In this document: positions 18,554 through 27,809 of the stretch, piece after piece
Position numbering within the stretch: position 1 is the stretch's first letter
Layout of the letters: each line of letters starts with the position of its first letter
Origin: Rahnella woolbedingensis
GTDB taxonomy: Bacteria; Pseudomonadota; Gammaproteobacteria; Enterobacterales; Enterobacteriaceae
Assembly: GCF_003602095.1 (NCBI RefSeq)
Contig: NZ_RAHH01000013.1
Coordinates: 62,001-126,000 of the forward strand
Length of the DNA: 64,000 nucleotides
Direction: 5' to 3'
Translations under genes and position numbers: made by a program
Notes under the pieces: generated by a model
What the model was told of the DNA's origin: nothing
The model's database searches: none
Seen by the model: only the letters and a program-made list of their open reading frames with translations

Positions 18554-19602
18554 TAAAGCTCCTTCCTTGCGCCCAGTAACTGGCTTAATTCCTGATAAAC
18601 CTGCTCTGGTTGAATATCAATCAGACTCTGGTGATAGCCTTCTTCGGCATCTCCTTTGCGGACTTTATGGTAGCCGGTGATCAGGCGTATAACTTTTGCC
18701 TGATGGCTGAGCGGCGGAGTGAAGTCCGGGCTGCTTGGCCCGTAAAGTGCTACCAGCGGTTTATCCAGCGCAGCGGCCACATGCATCAGACCTGAGTCAT
18801 TGCTGACCACAGCCTGACAGGCGGCGATCATCACAACGGCCTGATCCAGTGAGGTTTTACCGGCAAAATTCAGACAGAAAGATTGAGCGCTTTCGGTCAG
18901 CGCCAGACGGATTTGTTCCCCTGCAGCATTGTCTTTCTCTGAGCCAAACAGCACGACCTGATAGCCCTGGCTGATCAGTTTTTCGGCCAGCACGGCATAG
19001 TGATAATGCGGCCAGCGTTTGGCCGGGCCGAATTCGGCGCCCGGACAAAACCCGATCAACGGGCGCGTATTATCGACAGTGAATGCGTTTTTGACGGCAG
19101 TGATTTCGGCTCCGGTGACCTGAAGTTTCGGCCACAGAACCGGCTGCGGAAGATCAGCGGCCGTTTTGATTCGCCCGGCTTCGTAGCCCAGCGCAGCGTA
19201 GCGCTGAACCATCAGCGGAAATGCCGCCTTATCGAGTACCCGCACATCATTGAGCAGGCCATAGCGCATTTCGCCACGCCAGCCAGTACGCTGAGGAATG
19301 CGCGCAAAAAACGGAACCAGCGCTGATTTAAAGGAGTTAGGCAAGACATAGGCGCGGTCATAATGCGTATCACGTAATGAAACGCCCAGACGACGACGCT
19401 CGCCAAGTTCCAAAGCACCATGGCCCAATGGCATCGCCAGCGCCTGATTAACTTCTGGCATCCGGTCGAGCAAAGGACGGCACCATGCAGGTGCCATCAC
19501 GTCTATTTGTGCTTGCGGGTGCGCCGCTTTCAGGGTGCGGTAGAGACTTTGAGACATCATCATGTCACCGACCCATGACGGCCCAATTACCAGTATTTTC
19601 AT
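18553..19602 (-). CDS. waaF: LPS heptosyltransferase II
   Basis: Adds the second heptose to heptose I. 349 residues with MKILVIGPSWVGDMMMSQSL, VLPNSFKSALVPF, IGFCPGAEFGPAKRWP and VSNDSGLMHVAAAL, all diagnostic of WaaF. It starts 30 bases after hldD ends. Together hldD-waaF-waaC supply and transfer ADP-heptose, the conserved start of enterobacterial waa operons. Confidence 0.97.
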   Translation of the reverse strand: MKILVIGPSWVGDMMMSQSLYRTLKAAHPQAQIDVMAPAWCRPLLDRMPEVNQALAMPLGHGALELGERRRLGVSLRDTHYDRAYVLPNSFKSALVPFFARIPQRTGWRGEMRYGLLNDVRVLDKAAFPLMVQRYAALGYEAGRIKTAADLPQPVLWPKLQVTGAEITAVKNAFTVDNTRPLIGFCPGAEFGPAKRWPHYHYAVLAEKLISQGYQVVLFGSEKDNAAGEQIRLALTESAQSFCLNFAGKTSLDQAVVMIAACQAVVSNDSGLMHVAAALDKPLVALYGPSSPDFTPPLSHQAKVIRLITGYHKVRKGDAEEGYHQSLIDIQPEQVYQELSQLLGARKEL

Positions 19603-19632
19603 ACCGTTAATCCATTCCTCAATGTGCAGGGC

Positions 19633-20565
19633 TTAAACTGTGCGGTTAAGCCAGCTCATGTATTCCGTCACGCCTTCAGCAACCGTTTTGAAAGGTTTGT
19701 CATAACCGGCATTACGCAGCGCGGTCATGTCGGCCTGAGTGAAGGACTGATAACGGCCTTTCAGTTTTTCCGGGAAAGGAATGTATTCGATATCGCCAGA
19801 TTTGTGGTACGCCACAACGGCGTCTGCCACAGCCTGGAAGGATTCTGAACGGCCGGTACCGCAGTTGAAAATACCGGAAACACCGTTCTGCCAGAACCAC
19901 AGATTTACCGCAGCCACGTCGCCCACGTAGATGAAATCGCGTTTGAAACCTTCGCTGCCGGAGAACAATTTCGGGTTCTCGCCGGCGTTGATCTGGTTAT
20001 TCAGATGGAACGCGACGCTGGCCATGCTGCCTTTATGGCCTTCACGTGGTCCGTAGACGTTGAAGTAACGGAAACCACAAATCTGAGATTCCGCATGTGG
20101 CAGAATTTCGCGGACATACTGGTCAAACAGGAACTTTGAATAGCCATAGACGTTCAGCGGCTGCTCGTATTTACGGTCTTCTACAAAGCTGGTGCTCTGG
20201 CTGCCATAAGTGGCGGCAGAAGAGGCGTAAAGGAAAGGAATGCTGCGATCCAGGCAATAATGCAGAATATCTTTAGAGTACTGATAGTTGTTGTCCATCA
20301 TGTACTTGCCGTCCCACTCAGTGGTGGACGAACAGGCGCCTTCATGGAAAATGGCGTCAATATCCCCTAAATCGTCGCCTGCAACGATACTGGCGATGAA
20401 ATCTTCTTTGTCGCAATAATCCGCAATATCCAGGTCAACGAGATTGACGAATTTGGTGCCGTCTTTCAGATTATCAACCACCAGAATATCGCGGTATCCC
20501 ATATCATTGAGCGATTTAATAATATTGCTGCCGATAAAACCAGCGCCGCCAGTGACGATTATCAT
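19633..20565 (-). CDS. hldD: ADP-L-glycero-D-manno-heptose 6-epimerase
   Basis: Epimerises ADP-D-glycero-D-manno-heptose to the L-glycero donor used by WaaC and WaaF. The 310-residue short-chain dehydrogenase has the NADP-binding [10 protein letters not shown], the SSAATYG serine region and the catalytic YGYSK. Start at the ATG 20563-20565 gives MIIVTGGAG and family length, with AGGTGG upstream; an in-frame GTG three codons earlier is less likely. First gene of the minus-strand waa operon, divergent from kbl. Confidence 0.97.
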   Translation of the reverse strand: MIIVTGGAGFIGSNIIKSLNDMGYRDILVVDNLKDGTKFVNLVDLDIADYCDKEDFIASIVAGDDLGDIDAIFHEGACSSTTEWDGKYMMDNNYQYSKDILHYCLDRSIPFLYASSAATYGSQSTSFVEDRKYEQPLNVYGYSKFLFDQYVREILPHAESQICGFRYFNVYGPREGHKGSMASVAFHLNNQINAGENPKLFSGSEGFKRDFIYVGDVAAVNLWFWQNGVSGIFNCGTGRSESFQAVADAVVAYHKSGDIEYIPFPEKLKGRYQSFTQADMTALRNAGYDKPFKTVAEGVTEYMSWLNRTV

Positions 20566-20806
20566 GGGATCCACCTTTAATCATTTGAAGAACCGCGCAC
20601 CATGCGCAGTCTGTAATTGAGTAATATCATAACACTTCATTATGAAGCTCACATTGGGAAGGTGTCCGATAACACGCATTCTTGTGTTTCAGACCGTAAG
20701 GCGTGAACTATGCTGCAAAACAAAGATATTGTGCGCAGTTCCATCGTTATTTCATATTCAGATTAGTAAGGTATTCCGTGAATGAGTCATTTCAGGAGAA
20801 TACTGT

Positions 20807-22003
20807 ATGTCTGTTTCGTTTTATCGGCAGTTGGAAGACCAGCTCGATCAGGCTCGGGTTGAAGGGCTGTTTAAAGAAGAACGCATTCTAACCACGCCCC
20901 AGCAAGCTGAAGTTTCTGTCGCAGGTGGCAAGCCGGTCATCAATTTTTGTGCGAATAACTATCTCGGATTAGCCAACCATCCGGAGCTGATCCGGGCTGC
21001 GAAAGAAGGGCTCGACAGCCACGGTTTTGGTATGGCGTCGGTGCGTTTCATCTGCGGTACACAAGATACCCATAAAGAACTCGAACACCGTCTGGCCGAT
21101 TTTCTCGGTATGGACGACGCGATCCTCTACTCCTCCTGTTTTGATGCCAACGGTGGATTATTCGAAACGCTGCTGGGCGAAGAAGATGCCATCATTTCGG
21201 ATGCGCTAAACCACGCATCCATCATCGATGGTGTCCGGTTGTGCAAAGCCAAACGCTATCGCTATGCCAACAATAATATGGACGAACTCGAAGCCCGTTT
21301 GCAGCAGGCGAAAGACGACGGTGCCCGGCATATCCTGGTTGCAACCGACGGCGTATTTTCCATGGATGGCGTGATTGCTAACCTGAAAGGCGTGTGCGAT
21401 CTGGCCGAACGTTTTGACGCGCTGGTGATGGTCGATGATTCCCACGCTGTCGGTTTTGTCGGTGCCGAAGGGCGCGGTACTCACGAATATTGTGACGTGA
21501 TGGGGCGGGTGGACATCATCACCGGTACGCTCGGCAAAGCGCTGGGCGGGGCTTCCGGCGGTTATACGGCGGCGCGTCAGGAAGTCATTGACTGGTTACG
21601 TCAGCGTTCACGTCCTTATCTTTTCTCCAATTCTTTAGCACCTTCGATTGTTGCGGCCTCTCTCAAAGTGCTGTCCATGCTCGAAGAAGGCAGCGAACTG
21701 CGTGAGCGTCTGCTCAGTAACGCCAAATTGTTCCGAGAAAAAATGACCGCAGCAGGCTTCACGCTGGCGGGCGCCGATCACGCCATCATTCCTGTCATGT
21801 TGGGCGAAGCCCGTCTGGCACAAGAATTTGCCGCGCTTTTGCAGCAGGAAGGCATTTATGTCACCGGCTTCTTTTATCCGGTGGTGCCGCAAGGCCAGGC
21901 GCGTATCCGCACCCAGATGTCTGCGGCACATAGCACCGGACAGATCGAAAAGGCGGTTGAAGCCTTTACCCGTATCGGCAAAAAACTTGGCGTGATCGCC
22001 TGA
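20807..22003 (+). CDS. kbl: 2-amino-3-ketobutyrate CoA ligase (glycine C-acetyltransferase)
   Basis: A PLP enzyme that cleaves 2-amino-3-ketobutyrate with CoA to glycine and acetyl-CoA, the second step of threonine breakdown. 398 residues, same as E. coli. Visible are [13 protein letters not shown], the [11 protein letters not shown] segment, the [11 protein letters not shown] aspartate/histidine pair and the PLP lysine in [10 protein letters not shown]. Its start follows CAGGAGAATACTGT. A 241-base divergent region separates it from hldD. Forms an operon with tdh. Confidence 0.97.
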   Translation: MSVSFYRQLEDQLDQARVEGLFKEERILTTPQQAEVSVAGGKPVINFCANNYLGLANHPELIRAAKEGLDSHGFGMASVRFICGTQDTHKELEHRLADFLGMDDAILYSSCFDANGGLFETLLGEEDAIISDALNHASIIDGVRLCKAKRYRYANNNMDELEARLQQAKDDGARHILVATDGVFSMDGVIANLKGVCDLAERFDALVMVDDSHAVGFVGAEGRGTHEYCDVMGRVDIITGTLGKALGGASGGYTAARQEVIDWLRQRSRPYLFSNSLAPSIVAASLKVLSMLEEGSELRERLLSNAKLFREKMTAAGFTLAGADHAIIPVMLGEARLAQEFAALLQQEGIYVTGFFYPVVPQGQARIRTQMSAAHSTGQIEKAVEAFTRIGKKLGVIA

Positions 22004-22012
22004 GGAGATTCC

Positions 22013-23035
22013 ATGAAAGCCTTAGCAAAACTCAAACGTGAAGAAGGCATCTGGATGACGGATGCGCCGGTGCCGGAAATGGGCCATAACGATTTGCTGA
22101 TCAAAATCCGCAAAACGGCCATCTGCGGTACAGATGTGCATATTTATAACTGGGATGCATGGTCACAAAAAACCATTCCTGTACCGATGGTGGTCGGGCA
22201 CGAGTACGTCGGCGAGGTCGTCGGGATCGGGCAGGAAGTCAAAGGTTTCAGCATCGGTGACCGTGTTTCCGGTGAAGGTCATATCACCTGCGGGCATTGC
22301 CGCAACTGCCGTGGCGGCCGCACGCACTTATGTCGCAATGCACAGGGCGTAGGGGTAAACCGCCCCGGCGCTTTTGCGGAATATCTGGTTTTGCCTGCGT
22401 TCAATGCGTTCAAAATCCCGGACAATATTTCTGATGATCTGGCGGCTATTTTCGACCCGCTGGGCAACGCGGTTCATACAGCGCTGTCTTTTGATCTTGT
22501 CGGAGAAGACGTTCTGATAAGCGGTGCAGGTCCGATTGGTATTATGGCCGCAGCGATTTGCAAACACGTCGGCGCGCGTCATGTGGTGATCACCGACATG
22601 AACGAATACCGGCTGGAACTGGCACGCAAAATGGGTGTGACGCGGGCGGTCAATGTCAGCCAGCAAAGCCTGACGGACGTCATGGAAGAACTGGGGATGA
22701 CGGAAGGGTTTGATGTCGGACTGGAAATGTCCGGCGCACCGGCGGCGTTTCGCAGCATGCTGAGTGCCATGAATCACGGCGGCCGGATTGCCATGCTCGG
22801 CATTCCTTCCACAGAAATGGCCATCGACTGGAATCAGGTGATTTTCAAGGGGTTGTTCATTAAAGGTATCTACGGCCGGGAAATGTTTGAAACCTGGTAC
22901 AAAATGGCGGCACTGATCCAGTCCGGGTTAGATCTCACGCCATTAATTACACATCATTTCCCGATTGATGAATTCCAGAAAGGGTTTGATGCGATGCGTT
23001 CCGGGCATTCGGGGAAAGTCATTCTTAACTGGTGA
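22013..23035 (+). CDS. tdh: L-threonine 3-dehydrogenase
   Basis: Zinc- and NAD-dependent oxidation of L-threonine to 2-amino-3-ketobutyrate, feeding Kbl. 340 residues of the medium-chain dehydrogenase family: catalytic zinc ligand in [16 protein letters not shown], the structural-zinc cysteines [15 protein letters not shown], and a Rossmann [11 protein letters not shown]. Nine bases after kbl with GAGGAG in between, so co-translated. The pair matches the E. coli kbl-tdh operon. Confidence 0.97.
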   Translation: MKALAKLKREEGIWMTDAPVPEMGHNDLLIKIRKTAICGTDVHIYNWDAWSQKTIPVPMVVGHEYVGEVVGIGQEVKGFSIGDRVSGEGHITCGHCRNCRGGRTHLCRNAQGVGVNRPGAFAEYLVLPAFNAFKIPDNISDDLAAIFDPLGNAVHTALSFDLVGEDVLISGAGPIGIMAAAICKHVGARHVVITDMNEYRLELARKMGVTRAVNVSQQSLTDVMEELGMTEGFDVGLEMSGAPAAFRSMLSAMNHGGRIAMLGIPSTEMAIDWNQVIFKGLFIKGIYGREMFETWYKMAALIQSGLDLTPLITHHFPIDEFQKGFDAMRSGHSGKVILNW

Positions 23036-23054
23036 CCGGATTTTTGCAGATATG

Positions 23055-23084
23055 AAAAAGCCTGCTGAAATAGCAGGCTTTTTT
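23055..23084 (+). terminator. Terminator after kbl-tdh
   Basis: A 12-bp stem AAAAAGCCTGCT/AGCAGGCTTTTT around GAAAT with a T run; may also act for the convergent gene at 23102. Confidence 0.9.
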
Positions 23085-23101
23085 CTGACTGGCGGGGGGG
23101 T

Positions 23102-24031
23102 TTATGCGCCCGGCTCTGCTTTTTGTTTCTCAACATCCGTCAGATATCGCACTTTACGGGTGTAATCCTGACCTTTAAACAGCAGTTCATTATCAGGCGA
23201 GGCTAGATATTTTTGCCATTCGGTCAGCGGGAAACCGCCATGCGCACCAATGACTTCTTTCGGAATAACCGACGGCGTACCGCCAATTTTCTTCGAAACC
23301 GGCCAGTTCATCCAGTCGCCTAGATTGACGCTTTTGATATCCAGAGTGTCGAGCATTGCCGCCAGTGGCAACTGATCCGTCGGAGGCTGATTGTCTGGCA
23401 GAATATTCCAAGTATCTCTGAAAAACATAATCCAAAGCGGGCACAAACGTTCCCAGGTTTTACGCGTCGCCGCTAAGAATGCGCCGTTGACGTGGTCAAC
23501 GATATAAGGCCGCACGCTGTCCTTGTAATACGCTGGAATGATTTCCGGGTCGCAACCCTCGAGTTTGGCAATCATCTTACCCTGACGGAAACTCGAGTAA
23601 ATATGGTTTTCATGCAGCTGAATTTCAGGCATTTTCAGCAGATTCAGATCTGAATCGATCATCAAAATACCGTCAGTTTTCGCCTGCAAAGGTGCCAGCA
23701 GTTTAATCAGACGACTGAGATAAATTTGTTTATAGCGATAATCACCCGTTTTGGTTTCAAGATTCAGCGTCACGATGCGGACTTTTTCAGGCAGAGGCCG
23801 GAACAGGCTGGCATCCTGATCGGTCACAATGACGATTTCCTGCAACTGAGTGGCGAATTTGTCGGCAAATTCCGCGCATAAACAGGCTTCTTCAATATAG
23901 TCAGCACCCGCGGATGGAATGACGACAGAAGTGATATTGTTCTTCGGCGCACCTGCTACAACAGTATTGGCATAAGGCAGATTGTGGCGTGAAAGAATGT
24001 GACGATATTTAGGATTTAGAAATTTGAACAT
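23102..24031 (-). CDS. Putative sugar-nucleotide transferase of unknown family
   Basis: 309 residues, soluble, no signal peptide. I do not recognise the family with certainty. It has the look of a GT-A fold: an N-terminal strand ITSVVIPSAGADYIEEA, VIVTDQDA, a DxD-like ILMIDSDLNLL at about 122-132, NGAFLAATRKTWERL and a late GAHGGFPLTEWQ histidine loop, the order seen in retaining glycosyltransferases. It begins two bases after the GT4 gene upstream ends, so both form one unit, probably for surface polysaccharide or LPS decoration. Function is inference. Confidence 0.6.
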   Translation of the reverse strand: MFKFLNPKYRHILSRHNLPYANTVVAGAPKNNITSVVIPSAGADYIEEACLCAEFADKFATQLQEIVIVTDQDASLFRPLPEKVRIVTLNLETKTGDYRYKQIYLSRLIKLLAPLQAKTDGILMIDSDLNLLKMPEIQLHENHIYSSFRQGKMIAKLEGCDPEIIPAYYKDSVRPYIVDHVNGAFLAATRKTWERLCPLWIMFFRDTWNILPDNQPPTDQLPLAAMLDTLDIKSVNLGDWMNWPVSKKIGGTPSVIPKEVIGAHGGFPLTEWQKYLASPDNELLFKGQDYTRKVRYLTDVEKQKAEPGA

Positions 24032-24033
24032 GT

Positions 24034-25257
24034 TCAGCCTTGTTTCTTTTTAACACTGCTTAAAACGGTTTCCACGCCAGAGACATATTTTTCAATCGCA
24101 AATTTTTCGCGGACAGCGAGGTTTGCCTGCATCGCGATTTCACTTCGCAAATGGGTGTTGAGATACAGCGTTTTCATATGATTAAAGAGCATCTCGATAT
24201 CGCCATACTCAAAAAGCATCCCGGTTTCTGCATTTTTAATCAGCTCGGCAGTTCCCGTGACATTGGATCCTATCACGGGTGTTTTGAGTAACATAGATTC
24301 CAGAACCACCCGCGGCAGGCCTTCACTTTTTGAGCCTAAGATAAAGGTGTCAAACGCCGCCAGATATTCCAGCGCATTGCTTTGGAAACCTGTAAATACC
24401 ACTTTGTCCATCATATTCAGAGCCGAAACCTGCTGAATAAGACGGCGCAAATTCGGGCCTTCCCCGACAAACACCATTTTCCATTTTGCTTCCGGAAATG
24501 CGCGGTTAAATTTGTCGAGCGCCAGTAATGTGAAGTGGTGTGCTTTACGGTTAATCAGAGAACCGATACTGCCTAGAATGAAAGTATCTTCCGTTGCGCC
24601 CAGTTCTTGGCGGATCCTGGTGCCATCGGGTAAAGGCTGATTAATATCGATGCCGTTGAAGACGGTAAAACACAGCTCTTTGCGCACGCCACGTTTAAGC
24701 AACTGTTCCTGAACACCCTGAGAAACAGAGATAATGCTGTGGCAGAACCGGTTGACGATGCGCACAACCTCCCGGTTAAGAACCGGTTCAATGCGGCAAT
24801 GTTGCACGATTTCTGTCGGTAAACCTTCGGTCGAATAATAGCCTTCCACGTTAGAGCTGGGCTGATTATTCATATATAAAATATCAAACTGACCGAGCTC
24901 AAGCAGGGAATGGATCTTGCGGATATTGGGATTTATACGCCAGATTTTATCGACAGAATAAATGGCTTTCTGGCGCAAATTTCCGCTAAAGAAAAACAGC
25001 GTTCGCAGGGTTTCTTTGCTGATTTTCGCCCAGGTGGGCTGCCTGACCTGGGGAATGAAAAAAACCGGCACATTGAGTGAGTTCAATATCTGGCTGATTG
25101 TTTCGCCATTATCGCGGGCATAATCATTGTAAAAGCAGCAACTGATTTCAAACTTTTCACGATCGATTCTTTTCAGCAGCTCCAACATGCTGTTGGTGCC
25201 ACCTCCCCATTCTTTGCCGCTGTCCAGCAGCAGAATTTTAGATCGATCTAGTCCCAT
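24034..25257 (-). CDS. Family 4 glycosyltransferase
   Basis: 407 residues of GT-B architecture. The N-terminal acceptor domain starts ILLLDSGKEWGGGTNSMLELL; the C-terminal donor domain has LGSIGSLINRKAHHFTLLAL, FVGEGPNLRRL and the GT4 signature SKSEGLPRVVLESMLLKTPV (catalytic-type Glu residues). No membrane segment is seen. It is expressed with the next gene and lies where E. coli has the core-modifying transferase waaH, so a role in LPS core or another glycan is plausible. Donor and acceptor unknown. Confidence 0.82.
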   Translation of the reverse strand: MGLDRSKILLLDSGKEWGGGTNSMLELLKRIDREKFEISCCFYNDYARDNGETISQILNSLNVPVFFIPQVRQPTWAKISKETLRTLFFFSGNLRQKAIYSVDKIWRINPNIRKIHSLLELGQFDILYMNNQPSSNVEGYYSTEGLPTEIVQHCRIEPVLNREVVRIVNRFCHSIISVSQGVQEQLLKRGVRKELCFTVFNGIDINQPLPDGTRIRQELGATEDTFILGSIGSLINRKAHHFTLLALDKFNRAFPEAKWKMVFVGEGPNLRRLIQQVSALNMMDKVVFTGFQSNALEYLAAFDTFILGSKSEGLPRVVLESMLLKTPVIGSNVTGTAELIKNAETGMLFEYGDIEMLFNHMKTLYLNTHLRSEIAMQANLAVREKFAIEKYVSGVETVLSSVKKKQG

Positions 25258-25436
25258 CGGTTTGCGCCCTTGCTCAGCCCGGTTAAAAAAATATGCTGCC
25301 CATTATAAGAGGCAAATTCTATAAGCTCTAGTTATTTGATTATGAAGATAAAACCATTCATATCAATATGTTGAATCAGTCTTTTACATCCATTTTTCGA
25401 AAATGGGGAGCTGACGCCCGTCAATGTCTTTGAATC
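25258..25436. other. AT-rich promoter gap upstream of the GT4 gene
   Basis: A minus-strand TATAAT lies at 25302-25307 with a weak TAGAGC 17 bases upstream of it, about 45 bases before the GT4 start. A 7-bp hairpin CCATTTT/AAAATGG occurs near 25390-25406. No gene is seen. Confidence 0.45.
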
Positions 25437-26387
25437 CTATTTTTTATAAAATGTGGTCCACGTTAAATACTGGCGTTCAACAAGCTGCACTGCCGGCAAT
25501 GCAGACAGGCTTTCGCCCAGCACTTTAAACATGCTGTCGGCATAGATTTGAGGGACAGGTTGTTTTACACGGCAGACGCTGATGCCTTTACGCGATGGTT
25601 TCGGTGGCACGTTACGGGTCGCTTTACCTGCCGGGGCGCTGCGCTGCGGTTCATTGAGCAGGTCGCTTGGCCGCACCAGAACGATATCGGAAGGCAAATT
25701 CGGCAGCATCTGTTGCAGCACTTTTACCGTGGTCGGATGGGGATGACCGATGGCGATGGCATAACCATTCTTGCGGGCGAGTTGAATGGCGCGTTCAAAC
25801 TGATGGCGGATTTCCGCTTCGTTCTGCACATCATCTAAAAAGACGTTGCGCTTAATCACTTTCACCCGGGTTCCCTGAGCGGCCTGAACCGACTTGGTAT
25901 TGCCGATGGTCATGCTGTCGAGGAAGAATAAGTTGTGGGCATTCATGGCCTGCATGACGTTTTCCATCCCGGTCAGGCTGGATGTCATGGCGCTGCCCAT
26001 ATGATTGTTGATACCAATCGCGTACGGGATATTGCTGATGGCCTGATCGACAATACGCTTCACTTCTGCGGCACTCATTGAAGGTGTCAGCGTATCTTTT
26101 TCCAGTGGCTGCTTACTGAGCGGCGCCATCGGCAGGTGGATCAGGATTTCCCGTCCCTGCTGATGCGCTTTTTTCATCATCATTTGAGAATCAGGTGCAT
26201 TGGGGAAAATCGCGATCGATACCGCTTTAGGCATCTGAAGTACCTGGTTTTCCTCATGCTGGCGATAACCAAAGTCATCAATCAGGATGGATAATTTCGC
26301 TGCCTGAACCTGACAAACGACAAACGCAGTACCACAAAGGGCAGCTAAAACGGACTTTTTATATCGCAATGCTATCTTCCCAACCAC
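25437..26387 (-). CDS. yibQ: Divergent polysaccharide deacetylase family protein YibQ
   Basis: 316 residues: an N-terminal signal peptide ending near CQVQAA, then the YibQ fold with LSILIDDFGYR, IHLPMAPLSKQPLE, GINNHMGSAMTS and IGHPHPTTVKVLQQM. These keep the metal-site Asp/His residues of the NodB-like deacetylase superfamily. It is a predicted periplasmic enzyme acting on an unknown glycan. The GTG at 26385-26387 overlaps envC's stop; a TTG six codons in (LRYKK) is an alternative start. Overlap implies co-expression with envC. Confidence 0.88.
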   Translation of the reverse strand: MVGKIALRYKKSVLAALCGTAFVVCQVQAAKLSILIDDFGYRQHEENQVLQMPKAVSIAIFPNAPDSQMMMKKAHQQGREILIHLPMAPLSKQPLEKDTLTPSMSAAEVKRIVDQAISNIPYAIGINNHMGSAMTSSLTGMENVMQAMNAHNLFFLDSMTIGNTKSVQAAQGTRVKVIKRNVFLDDVQNEAEIRHQFERAIQLARKNGYAIAIGHPHPTTVKVLQQMLPNLPSDIVLVRPSDLLNEPQRSAPAGKATRNVPPKPSRKGISVCRVKQPVPQIYADSMFKVLGESLSALPAVQLVERQYLTWTTFYKK

Positions 26388-27637
26388 GGTTGTGGATTTA
26401 CTGCCTGGCCCTGACGACGAATTTCAAAATACAGCGATGGCTGGCCCTGTCCGCCGCTGTTCCCCACTTTTGCGATAGCCTGACCGGTTCTCACCTGATC
26501 GCCGACGCTGACCAGCGCATCCTGGTTGTAACCGTACAGACTCATATCCCCTTTGCCGTGGTCGATAACCACAACCAGCCCGTAGCCCTGCAACCAGTCC
26601 GCCAGAATGACGCGTCCGTCTGCAATCGCCCGGACATCACTGCCTTCGCGTGCTGAAATGACCATGCCCTTCCAGCGTAGTTCACCCTGTAGTTGTTCGC
26701 CGAAGCGATGTATCAACGAACCGTTAACTGGCCACATATTTTGACCAGACGGACGTCCCAGACCGCCGGTACGGGCCATCAGTGACTGTTCGCTTTGGGT
26801 CGGTTTGTAGGTTGAACCCGATTTTTTCGCTTGTTGTTCTTTCGCTCTGACGGCGGCGGCTTCACGTGCTTCTTTTTCTGCGCGGGCTTTGGCAGCACGT
26901 TCAGCGGCAGCAATTTTGTTTTGCAGGCTGGATTCGTTGGCGCGCAGTTCCGTCAGGCTCTGCTCATTTTTTTGCAATGAGGATTCCAGCGCCGTAAGGG
27001 TTTGCTTACGGGCGGCACGCGCCTGTTCGAGTTTTTGTTGCTGTGTTTGCTGTTCACTCAGCAGACTTTTTTGTTGTGTTTGCTTGGATTGCAAAGAAAC
27101 ACGCTGTTCAGCCAGCGTGGTGCGGGTCTGTTTCAGCTCTTCGATGGTTTTTTGCCGCTCGGTATTCAGATAACCGAAATACGCCAAGATCCTCTCGTTG
27201 CGGTCACTTTCCTCACCGCTGAGCAGCAACTGCAATCCTTTATGCTGGCCGATACGGAAAGCCGCATCGAGCTGTTTTGCCAGGATCTCTTCCTGAGTCT
27301 TTTGCTGTTTCTGCAACTGATCGATAGACGCGTTCAGCCCGGCAATGTCTTTGCTGAGCGTGGATAGTGTTGACTGAGTTCCGCGAAGCTGGCTGCTGGC
27401 AGAGGAAATGGTTTTTTCCTGCGCCTGCAATTGTTGCAGCAAAGTGCCGCGCTGTTGTTTCTGCTGTTTTACGCTTTTTTCTTTTTCCGCGATGTTTTGC
27501 TGAATGGTTTTGAGCTGATCTTTATTGTCGTCAGCATGCACACTCACGGAAAGAGAGAGTAAAGAGGCGCAAAGCAATAAGGCTGAAGATGGGAAGGCAG
27601 ATACGGCCTTGTCCTGAGCGGAAAGGCGGGTTCTCAT
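26372..27637 (-). CDS. envC: Murein hydrolase activator EnvC
   Basis: Periplasmic factor recruited by FtsEX that activates AmiA and AmiB to split septal peptidoglycan. 421 residues from the ATG at 27637: signal peptide ending at SVHA, a long coiled coil (about 35-270, rich in Q, E, K and L), and a C-terminal LytM domain with RWKGMVISAREGSDVRA and GNSGGQGQPSLYFEIR. As known for EnvC, the LytM fold is degenerate and regulatory. In-frame codons upstream to a TTG at 27700 are judged leader because they precede the signal peptide. Confidence 0.95.
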   Translation of the reverse strand: MRTRLSAQDKAVSAFPSSALLLCASLLSLSVSVHADDNKDQLKTIQQNIAEKEKSVKQQKQQRGTLLQQLQAQEKTISSASSQLRGTQSTLSTLSKDIAGLNASIDQLQKQQKTQEEILAKQLDAAFRIGQHKGLQLLLSGEESDRNERILAYFGYLNTERQKTIEELKQTRTTLAEQRVSLQSKQTQQKSLLSEQQTQQQKLEQARAARKQTLTALESSLQKNEQSLTELRANESSLQNKIAAAERAAKARAEKEAREAAAVRAKEQQAKKSGSTYKPTQSEQSLMARTGGLGRPSGQNMWPVNGSLIHRFGEQLQGELRWKGMVISAREGSDVRAIADGRVILADWLQGYGLVVVIDHGKGDMSLYGYNQDALVSVGDQVRTGQAIAKVGNSGGQGQPSLYFEIRRQGQAVNPQPWLGR

Positions 27638-27753
27638 CAGGCTGAAATGAATGAATTTGCTCAAACTTTTTTCCGCTTGTCGACCGTGGATGATAGACAA
27701 TATGGCTGTCCCTTATCGTATCGTAACACTAATCAACCGGCTGATGCACAAAC

Positions 27754-27791
27754 AAAAAAGGCGTACCAACGGGTGTCAGTACGCCTTTTTT
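27754..27791 (-). terminator. Terminator after gpmM
   Basis: A 13-bp stem AAAAAAGGCGTAC/GTACGCCTTTTTT (27754-27766 and 27779-27791) just after the gpmM stop on the minus strand; it separates gpmM from envC. Confidence 0.88.
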
Positions 27792-27809
27792 ACCGAGCTT
27801 TAAGAGAAA

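Noticed and set aside
12956-20806. RfaH ops element for the waa operons
   Set aside because: I looked for GGCGGTAG-type sequence upstream of hldD and waaQ on the transcribed strand and saw none; absence is not proven.
27638-27700. Upstream TTG start for EnvC
   Set aside because: It would place 21 residues before the signal peptide; the ATG at 27637 gives a normal secretion signal and family length.
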